NCBI GenBank assembly: GCA_018065415.1 | Contig: JAGHTI010000077.1 | Location: forward strand, 1 to 37,941 | Direction of reading: 5' to 3' | Length of the DNA stretch: 37,941 nucleotides | From: Candidatus Equicola stercoris | GTDB lineage: Bacteria > Bacteroidota > Bacteroidia > Bacteroidales > Bacteroidaceae | Part shown: piece by piece, positions 31,903-37,941 of the stretch | Numbering within the stretch: the stretch's first letter is position 1 | Layout of the letters: each line of letters starts with the position of its first letter | The notes under the pieces: generated by a model | What the model saw: only the letters and a program-made list of their open reading frames with translations | What the model was told of the DNA's origin: nothing | Databases searched by the model: none | Position numbers and translations under genes: made by a program

Positions 31903-34592
31903 CAAAACAAATCCAGTTCTCCCTGTAAAGGTTCTGCTTTTTGGACAGTTCCATCATTCACCTCATCTGCACCTTGAGCATCAGTTGCCTCATCCTGGAC
32001 ATGTTCTGCAATTTCTTCATCTTCCGTAGATTCTTCGTCGTAGGATGTCAGCACAACGTCAGCAACGGGATATGCAGACAATCGTTTGCCTTTTGCTTTT
32101 GAACTTCTTAAAACAATAAATTTAGACGTATCTATATCTACAGGCACACGTACAGCATCAGCACCAGCAAAGGAGATTTGTATCTGTGGATTTTTCACAT
32201 CCGTAAGCAACATCAGTTTGTTGTTCGCATCATCGCCCATGAAGTTCTGCTTTCTTGTTGTTGCTTCCATAAGGAAACGCTTTATGTATGCCATCTTCTT
32301 TTCTGATGCATAACGAACAACAGCACACCACACCTTGTCTATCTTATATTTTTCAAGACGGACAAGATTGTCTTCGTAGTGATTATTCAAATCAAAAGAA
32401 CTGAGGTAGTATTCTCCTGAAGACAACACAACAAGAATCTTGTCATCATTACCGAATTCACCGAGATATCTTCCTCTATTGTCATAGTTCAGTCGCTTGA
32501 CGTCTTCATCAAACCACACCTTTCTTCCGCCGAGTGTACTTCCTCCGTGCGACTTCAGTCCTATTCTCTGTATAGTATTCTTTGACAGCACGTTTCCCTT
32601 ACTGCTACGTGCCTTGATACGTACCTCTGAGAAGTCCTTTTCCAAAAACTGTTTCTTCACCTTCTGACTTGGCGACAGAGTTATCTTTATCACTTCCGCT
32701 TCGCCATTTTGGTTTGAAGTAAAGTATATCACCTTTGAATCTGGTTTTCCTTGTGTCAGGTCATATTCCTTATCTTTTACTACAGACGTGATATTAAAAC
32801 GTTTTATGAAATAAAAACCGTGTTTTCCATCACGATAGACCACATTGTATATGGTACGGACATCATTTCGTTTAAACACTTGTAGATGCAATATATCCTT
32901 ACCCACAAATATCTTGTCCGCAACGCGTATCACCTTGAATTTACCATCTTTGAAGAAGATTATGATATCATCAATGTCGGAACAGTTGCATACAAACTCA
33001 TCTTTCTTCAGTGCTGTACCGATAAAACCTTCATCTCTGTTTATATACAGTTTCTGATTTGCCTCCACAACCTTGCTTGCAACAATGGTGTCGAAACTAC
33101 GTATTTCCGTAAGACGAGGCATATTTTCACCATATTTCTCCCTGACGTATTCGAACCATTTTATTGTGACACGCACCATCTGAGCGAGGTCTTTATTGAT
33201 GCGTTTCACCTCGTCTTCCATCCTTCGTATTGCCTCATCCGCCTTATCCTTGTTATATTTGAGGATACGGTTCATCTTTATCTCAAGCAGTTTTAGGATA
33301 TCCTCTTTCGTCACCTCTCGAAGGAACTCAGGATAGTATGGCGTAAGTCGTTCATCAATATATTCGCATGCCGCATCATTTGATTCTGCGTCTTCAAATG
33401 GTTTGCCTTTATATATTCTTTCTTCAATAAACACCCTTTCCAACGATGCAAAATGCAATTGTTCCAACAGCTCCGCCTTTCGTATTTCGAGTTCTTTTTT
33501 CAGGAGTGCCATTGTCTTGTCAACGGAACGCTTCAGGACATCGCTTACTGTGAGGAACTGTGGTTTGTTGTCTTTTATCACACAGCAGTTTGGCGAGATG
33601 CTCGATTCGCAATCAGTAAAGGCATAAAGTGCGTCTATCGTCTTGTCTGGGCTCACACCCGGAGTCAGGTGTATCAATATCTCCACTTCTGCAGCGGTAT
33701 TGTCATCCACTTTCTTTGCCTTTATCTTACCTTTTTCTATTGCCTTTAGTATTGAATCAATAAGTGTTGTCGTAGTCTTGCCAAATGGTATCTCTCGTAT
33801 GGCAAGAGTCTTTTGGTCAACCTTCTCTATCTTGGCACGAACCTTTACGAGTCCTCCTCGCTGACCATCTCTGTATTGTGACACATCAATGCTTCCTCCC
33901 GTCTGGAAATCAGGATACAGATGAAACTCCTCATTTTTCAGATAGCTTATCGCTGCATCACACAACTCATTGAAATTATGCGGAAGTATCTTTGAACTCA
34001 ATCCGACAGCAATGCCCTCTGCTCCCTGAGCAAGCAAAAGAGGGAATTTCACAGGCAGTGTGATAGGCTCCTTATTGCGTCCGTCATAACTGAGTTGCCA
34101 TTCGGTAGTTTTATTGTTGAAGACCACATCAAGAGCAAACTTCGACAGACGTGCCTCTATATAACGCCCGGCAGCTGCCTCGTCACCGGTAAAGATATTT
34201 CCCCAGTTTCCCTGACAATCTACTGTAAGGTTCTTCTGTCCCAACTGCACCAGGGCGTCCTTTATTGACGCATCACCATGGGGATGATACTGCATTGTAT
34301 GCCCCACAAGATTTGCCACCTTATTGTAACGTCCATCGTCCATCTCCTTCATAGAGTGCAAGATACGGCGTTGCACAGGTTTCAGTCCGTCTTCAATATG
34401 TGGAACTGCACGTTCAAGTATTACGTACGAAGCATAGTCAAGAAACCAGTTTTGATACATTCCATCGAGATGATGCACGATAGAAGCGTCAAATCTGTTT
34501 GCTGGCTTATATTCTGAATGAGCCTCTTGTGACAGGTTGTCGTCATCCTGCTGACCATTAACCTCCGGCTGCTGAGTTTCTTCGTCTTTCAT
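31902..34592 (-). CDS. parC: DNA topoisomerase IV subunit A
   Basis: 896 residues. Type IIA breakage-reunion subunit: YASYVILERAVPHIEDGLKPVQRRIL (about 54-80), HPHGD with the quinolone-region SIKDAL, and the catalytic tyrosine in GRYIEARLSK (about 142-151). A coiled region near 370-480 and a C-terminal beta-pinwheel region with FFKDGKFKVI, GHGFYF-like repeats follow. The gyrase-type GyrA box (QRRGGKG) is not seen, supporting ParC over GyrA. The N-terminus has a 30-residue acidic extension; the C-terminus is acidic and ends GELDLF. Promoter at 34616-34647. Heads a four-gene operon. Confidence 0.9.
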   Translation of the reverse strand: MKDEETQQPEVNGQQDDDNLSQEAHSEYKPANRFDASIVHHLDGMYQNWFLDYASYVILERAVPHIEDGLKPVQRRILHSMKEMDDGRYNKVANLVGHTMQYHPHGDASIKDALVQLGQKNLTVDCQGNWGNIFTGDEAAAGRYIEARLSKFALDVVFNNKTTEWQLSYDGRNKEPITLPVKFPLLLAQGAEGIAVGLSSKILPHNFNELCDAAISYLKNEEFHLYPDFQTGGSIDVSQYRDGQRGGLVKVRAKIEKVDQKTLAIREIPFGKTTTTLIDSILKAIEKGKIKAKKVDDNTAAEVEILIHLTPGVSPDKTIDALYAFTDCESSISPNCCVIKDNKPQFLTVSDVLKRSVDKTMALLKKELEIRKAELLEQLHFASLERVFIEERIYKGKPFEDAESNDAACEYIDERLTPYYPEFLREVTKEDILKLLEIKMNRILKYNKDKADEAIRRMEDEVKRINKDLAQMVRVTIKWFEYVREKYGENMPRLTEIRSFDTIVASKVVEANQKLYINRDEGFIGTALKKDEFVCNCSDIDDIIIFFKDGKFKVIRVADKIFVGKDILHLQVFKRNDVRTIYNVVYRDGKHGFYFIKRFNITSVVKDKEYDLTQGKPDSKVIYFTSNQNGEAEVIKITLSPSQKVKKQFLEKDFSEVRIKARSSKGNVLSKNTIQRIGLKSHGGSTLGGRKVWFDEDVKRLNYDNRGRYLGEFGNDDKILVVLSSGEYYLSSFDLNNHYEDNLVRLEKYKIDKVWCAVVRYASEKKMAYIKRFLMEATTRKQNFMGDDANNKLMLLTDVKNPQIQISFAGADAVRVPVDIDTSKFIVLRSSKAKGKRLSAYPVADVVLTSYDEESTEDEEIAEHVQDEATDAQGADEVNDGTVQKAEPLQGELDLF

Positions 34593-34615
34593 ATCTTATA
34601 TAAAGCATTTGCCTA

Positions 34616-34647
34616 CAAAGTTAATAAAAAAATGCAAAAACGCACAA
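34616..34647 (-). promoter_or_regulatory. Promoter of the parC operon
   Basis: Minus strand: TTG (34647-34645), a 21-bp spacer and TAACTTTG (34623-34616). Start expected near 34610, about 18 nt before ATG at 34592. Confidence 0.65.
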
Positions 34648-34693
34648 TTTATCGCCTTTGTAATAGTCTCATTCAAATAAAAACACTAATATT

Positions 34694-34723
34694 TTGTATT
34701 TTCTGTGAATTGAATTAACTTTG
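34694..34723 (+). promoter_or_regulatory. Promoter of glyQS
   Basis: TTG (34694-34696, within TTTTG), a 19-bp spacer and TAACTTTG (34716-34723). Start near 34729, leaving an 18-nt leader to ATG 34747. Divergent from, but not overlapping, the parC promoter. Confidence 0.7.
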
Positions 34724-34746
34724 CATTCAAATAATTAAAAACGAAT

Positions 34747-36288
34747 ATGGCACAAGAAGATGTTTTCAAGAAGATAGTATCTCATTGCAAAGAATACGGG
34801 TTTGTTTTCCCAAGTAGTGACATTTATGATGGTTTGGCTGCTGTCTATGACTATGGACAGAATGGTATTGAACTCAAAAACAACATCAAGGAATACTGGT
34901 GGAAGAGCATGGTTTTGCTCCATGACAACATCGTAGGTATTGACTCCGCCATATTCATGCATCCTACAATATGGAAAGCAAGTGGACACGTTGATGCTTT
35001 CAACGACCCACTCATTGACAACCGTGATTCAAAGAAACGCTACCGTGCAGACGTGCTCATCGAAGACCAGATGGCAAAATACGATGAGAAGATTGAAAAG
35101 GAAGTTGCAAAGGCACGCAAACGTTTCGGGGATGCTTTCGACGAACAACAGTATCTGGCTACTTCTCCGCGTGTAAAAGAGATTGCAGACAAACGTGATG
35201 CTCTCCATGCACGTTTTCAGAAAGCCATGAACGATATGAATCTCGACGAACTGCGTCAGATCATCATCGATGAAGAAATCGTCTGCCCTATCAGTGGCAC
35301 TCGCAATTGGACGGAAGTACGACAGTTCAACCTCATGTTTGCAACAGAGTTTGGTTCTACGGCAGATGGTGCAAGCAAAGTCTATCTCCGTCCGGAAACG
35401 GCACAAGGCATATTCGTAAACTATCTTAACGTACAGAAGACAGGACGAATGAAACTGCCTTTCGGTATTGCACAGATAGGCAAAGCTTTCCGTAATGAGA
35501 TTGTCGCACGTCAGTTCATCTTCCGTATGCGCGAGTTTGAACAGATGGAAATGCAGTTCTTCGTACAGCCGGGAACGGAAATGGAATGGTTTGCAAAATG
35601 GAAAGAAACACGCATGAAATGGCACCAAGCTCTTGGCTTTGGAGCAGAAAACTACCGTTTCCACGACCATGACAAACTGGCTCATTATGCAAATGCTGCC
35701 ACTGACATCGAATTCAAGATGCCGTTTGGCTTCAAGGAGGTGGAAGGAATACATTCACGTACAGACTTCGACCTCTCACAACACGAGAAATTCTCTGGCA
35801 GAGGCATCAAGTATTTCGACCCTGCAACCAACGAGAGTTATACTCCGTACGACATTGAGACATCAATTGGTGTTGACCGCATGTTCCTTTCCATCATGTG
35901 TCATTCTTATAATGAGGAACAGTTGGAGAATGGTGAAACTCGCGTTGTCCTCAAGTTGCCTGCTGCTTTAGCACCGGTGAAACTGGCTGTTCTGCCACTT
36001 GTGAAGAAGGATGGTCTGCCAGAGAAAGCGCAGGAGATAATGAACGAACTCAAGTTCCATTTCAATTGCAAATACGACGAAAAAGATACTGTCGGAAAAC
36101 GTTATCGCCGTCAGGATGCCATAGGAACTCCGTACTGCGTAACCATCGACTACGACACATTGAAAGACGATACTGTGACACTGCGTTTCCGTGACACTAT
36201 GGAACAGGAAAGAATAAAGATTTCAGAACTACGCAGTATCATCGAAGATAAGGTCTCCATTGCATCACTATTGAAGAAGATACAGTAA
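34747..36288 (+). CDS. glyQS: Glycyl-tRNA synthetase (dimeric, eukaryote-like type)
   Basis: 513 residues, class II aminoacyl-tRNA synthetase of the single-chain alpha2 type. Marks: YDGLAAVYDYGQNGIELKNNIKEYWW near the N-terminus, CPISGTRNWTEVRQFNLMF (near 179-197), RPETAQGIFVNY (motif 2 region, near 217-228), FRNEIVARQFIFRMREFEQMEMQFF, and a motif 3 region in IETSIGVDRMFL (G-x-D-R). The C-terminal anticodon domain runs from about 400 (LAPVKLAVLPLVKKDGL). A usual bacterial alpha2beta2 GlyQ/GlyS pair is absent here. The FKBP gene starts inside its TAA stop. Confidence 0.95.
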   Translation: MAQEDVFKKIVSHCKEYGFVFPSSDIYDGLAAVYDYGQNGIELKNNIKEYWWKSMVLLHDNIVGIDSAIFMHPTIWKASGHVDAFNDPLIDNRDSKKRYRADVLIEDQMAKYDEKIEKEVAKARKRFGDAFDEQQYLATSPRVKEIADKRDALHARFQKAMNDMNLDELRQIIIDEEIVCPISGTRNWTEVRQFNLMFATEFGSTADGASKVYLRPETAQGIFVNYLNVQKTGRMKLPFGIAQIGKAFRNEIVARQFIFRMREFEQMEMQFFVQPGTEMEWFAKWKETRMKWHQALGFGAENYRFHDHDKLAHYANAATDIEFKMPFGFKEVEGIHSRTDFDLSQHEKFSGRGIKYFDPATNESYTPYDIETSIGVDRMFLSIMCHSYNEEQLENGETRVVLKLPAALAPVKLAVLPLVKKDGLPEKAQEIMNELKFHFNCKYDEKDTVGKRYRRQDAIGTPYCVTIDYDTLKDDTVTLRFRDTMEQERIKISELRSIIEDKVSIASLLKKIQ

Positions 36289-36872
36289 TGAAAATGAAAA
36301 TCACTCATATCATATTTTTTCTTCTTTGTTGTCTGTTCATCACAAGTTGTGATACTGCTGACAACACCATAGAAGAATATCCTGACTGGCAAGCTAAAAA
36401 CGTCAAGTTTTTTCAAAATCTCCTCGATTCCATCGATAAAGGTCAAAAAGATAAAAGTTGGAAAAAGATACTTACTTGGACAAAGACAGACTCTGGTAAC
36501 GTATCATCAACAGACTATATCATCGTACACAAACTGCATCTTGGCGAAAGTGACAGATGCCCTTTATATTCTGACTCTGTCAAGGTACAGTATCTCGGCC
36601 GTCTGTTACCTTCAACAAGTTATCCGCAAGGTGCCATCTTTGACCAGACAGGGACAGGCACAAAACTGGACCCTGACACTTACGTTCCTGCAAAATTTGC
36701 AGTCAGCAGCGTGGTAATTGGTTTCTCCACTGCCTTGCAACACATGCACAAAGGAGATTGGTGGCAGATTTACATACCATACAACCTTGCCTATGGTGAG
36801 TCAGGCACATCTGGCATCCCAGGATATTCCACACTAATTTTCGAACTTCGCCTCGTAGATTTCTGGCGATGA
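36288..36872 (+). CDS. FKBP-type peptidyl-prolyl isomerase, lipoprotein
   Basis: 194 residues. Lipoprotein signal with lipobox LFITSC (Cys21), a short linker, and one FKBP domain at about 95-194: VKVQYLGRLLPS, GAIFDQTGTG, FAVSSVVIGFSTALQHMHKGDWWQIYIPYNLAYG and STLIFELRLVDF. These are the standard FKBP active-site strands. It should assist folding of exported proteins from the membrane surface. ATG overlaps the glyQS stop by one base (TAATG), so the two are co-translated; transcription ends at the hairpin at 36891-36922. Confidence 0.9.
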   Translation: MKMKITHIIFFLLCCLFITSCDTADNTIEEYPDWQAKNVKFFQNLLDSIDKGQKDKSWKKILTWTKTDSGNVSSTDYIIVHKLHLGESDRCPLYSDSVKVQYLGRLLPSTSYPQGAIFDQTGTGTKLDPDTYVPAKFAVSSVVIGFSTALQHMHKGDWWQIYIPYNLAYGESGTSGIPGYSTLIFELRLVDFWR

Positions 36873-36890
36873 AATGGTATTAAGCAAAAG

Positions 36891-36922
36891 ATAACCCGTC
36901 TTTAACAGACGGGTTATTTTTT
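36891..36922. terminator. Bidirectional intrinsic terminator
   Basis: A 10-bp perfect stem ATAACCCGTC (36891-36900) / GACGGGTTAT (36908-36917) with a 7-nt loop; the plus strand continues into TTTTTTAG and the minus strand into a short T tract (CTTTTGC). It serves the convergent FKBP and small secreted protein genes and overlaps the latter's stop codon. Confidence 0.88.
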
Positions 36923-37373
36923 AGTACTTTATAACATGTACTTCTCGTTTGACGATGTCTCCCTCGTCATTAACTTCTTGCTCAAGAAGATAATAACAAG
37001 TAAACTTTCCATCCTTAAAGGAAGTAGATGATATGTGAGTATATTTCTTAAATACCTTCCAACCATTTATCCTGCATGCCTCACGATTCTTCATCTTTCC
37101 ATCAATATAGAATGTGCCGTCACTGCCACAGACCTTAGTCTCAATAGCATTAGGACTATGCAACATGATGCAATACTCATTACTTGTAACCTTTGGTCCT
37201 GAACCTTCAATTTTCAGTGGAGTCCAATTGATGTCATCAGCAGAAGGCAGTTCATTAGTAGATACTGACGTTACACTCTCAGCAACTTTTGTTACTTTCT
37301 TCAAAAACGATTGTGCCGAAACACTAGTTACTGCTGTTAGCAAAATAACTAAAATAAATGCTAATCTTTTCAT
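36921..37373 (-). CDS. Small secreted protein of unknown function
   Basis: 150 residues from ATG 37373. Signal peptide at 1-21 (ILLTAVTSVSA, then QSFLKK). The mature part has two likely disulphide or free cysteines around YCIMLHSPNAIETKVCGSDG and a second pair CRINGW / FTCYYLLEQE, a mixed beta pattern, and no motif I can name. The open frame reaches 37400, but the -7 element at 37410-37403 puts the transcript start near 37396, so the downstream ATG (MKRLAF, which also gives a normal signal peptide) is chosen. Monocistronic, ended by the shared terminator. Confidence 0.75.
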   Translation of the reverse strand: MKRLAFILVILLTAVTSVSAQSFLKKVTKVAESVTSVSTNELPSADDINWTPLKIEGSGPKVTSNEYCIMLHSPNAIETKVCGSDGTFYIDGKMKNREACRINGWKVFKKYTHISSTSFKDGKFTCYYLLEQEVNDEGDIVKREVHVIKY

Positions 37374-37402
37374 TTTTCCTTCATTTTTAAATGTCTTCAT
37401 TG

Positions 37403-37431
37403 CAAATATACAAATTATTATTCCTTTTCAA
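37403..37431 (-). promoter_or_regulatory. Promoter of the small secreted protein gene
   Basis: Minus strand: TTG (37431-37429), an 18-bp spacer and TATATTTG (37410-37403), a near-ideal Bacteroidota promoter. Predicted start near 37396. Confidence 0.7.
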
Positions 37432-37555
37432 AGAATATTTCTAAAATAATTAGATGATATTATAATAATATATTCCCAAAACTTTAAGGTTGACAGTTTG
37501 ATTATTAGATATAATTTCTGCATCATATAAAACACCACACCTCATTTGCGAAACA
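37432..37555. other. AT-rich stretch before the terminal repeat array
   Basis: No gene, hairpin or clear promoter is seen. It is A/T-rich up to about 37530 and then becomes C/A-rich as the repeat array begins. Confidence 0.5.
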
Positions 37556-37941
37556 CAAGACCGCACCATGCTACCCACCTGACGTAGGGATGTGTGTAAC
37601 CTGACATGGCGATGTGTGACACTCGATGTGGCGATGTATGCAACCTGATGTGGGGATGTGCATCACCTGACGTGGCGTTAAGATCTACCTGACCTATCGT
37701 TAAGACCTATCTGACTTGTCATGTAGAATCACCATTGTTGTCTGGCAGACCTATCATCTGGGCAAGTTAGAATCAAACTCTGTGAGACGTAGATGTGACT
37801 TGCCTTTATGTCGGATGTACACGTCACATAGTTTGGTTGTACTCATCACAAAGATTGTTTGTGCGCGTCAAAAAGAAGTGACAAACTCGTCATAAAGAAA
37901 TGGTCAACTCTTCATAAAGAAATGCCCAACACTTCATAAAG
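37556..37941 (+). repeat. Array of at least 16 diverged 22-bp units, running off the window
   Basis: From 37578, units begin every 22 bp without exception: 37578, 37600, 37622 and so on through 37930, where the window cuts the seventeenth. Early units share CCTGACGTGGCGATGTGT-like sequence; middle units (37688-37775) drift to CCTGAC...AAGACCTA forms; late units (37842 onward) become CTCGTCATAAAGAAATG. Fourteen of the sixteen complete units end in A. A likely extra unit lies at 37556. There is no spacer between units and no open reading frame of note. The late units belong to the same family as the arrays at 6362-6851. Confidence 0.8.

Noticed and set aside
31902..34592. gyrA instead of parC
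   Set aside because: No GyrA box is seen in the C-terminal domain and the sequence fits ParC; a partner parE is not in the window, so some doubt remains.
35029..35754. 241-residue minus-strand frame
   Set aside because: Antisense to the unambiguous glyQS gene; Cys/Phe/His-rich composition typical of a shadow frame.
37578..37941. CRISPR or integron attC array
   Set aside because: 22-bp units without spacers, no repeat hairpin of attC type, no open frames between units, no integrase.

Overview
The window reads as chromosomal DNA of a Bacteroidota member, most likely a Bacteroidales/Prevotella-like anaerobe. It is AT-rich. Nearly every transcription unit is preceded by the Bacteroidota promoter pattern (TTG, 17-23 bp, TAnnTTTG), ribosome-binding sites are A-rich and weak, and the gene content (fused SpmA-SpmB, DUF5686, DUF3316, inositol-lipid genes) fits that group. 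I see no tRNA, rRNA, CRISPR array or insertion sequence.

Layout. 1-3836 (minus) is an operon: fused SpmAB-type membrane protein, Wzx-like flippase, TcdA, and a LOG-family protein cut by the left edge. 3837-4505 has no convincing gene but carries several plus-strand promoter-like sites and a candidate small RNA. 4506-6261 (minus) holds a TIGR04076 protein and a choloylglycine-hydrolase-like lipoprotein. 6262-6955 is a long divergent intergenic region filled by an unusual array of 22-bp units. 6956-10546 (plus) is a five-gene inositol-lipid operon: PgpA-type phosphatase, GtrA, CDP-alcohol phosphatidyltransferase, PAP2/IPC-synthase-like protein, myo-inositol-phosphate synthase. It is followed by a DUF5686 outer-membrane protein and a glycan cluster (GT9, GT87-like, GT10). 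16473-17459 is an LPG-synthase-TM flippase-like protein, divergent from rsmA. 18309-23437 (minus) is an operon of an oxaloacetate-decarboxylase/pyruvate-carboxylase-B-like protein, an HD-domain hydrolase and LptD. 23541-28280 (plus) runs lipoprotein-pepT, hpt-adk-obg-tadA. 28286-34592 (minus) is a parC-led operon with DUF3316, S41 peptidase and a BNR/YwqK protein. 34747-36872 (plus) is glyQS plus an FKBP lipoprotein, and 36921-37373 (minus) a small secreted protein. The last ~385 bp is a second 22-bp array running off the window.

Common theme: much of the window serves the envelope (inositol lipids, LPS assembly, glycan transferases, flippases, lipoproteins), mixed with housekeeping genes (rsmA, adk, obg, tadA, parC, glyQS). 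The most unusual signal is non-coding. Two intergenic regions 31 kb apart are built from diverged, strictly 22-bp-phased units of one sequence family. In the first locus the units lie in two opposite-facing arrays around a GC-rich core of 23-bp repeats. I do not recognise a described element of this kind.
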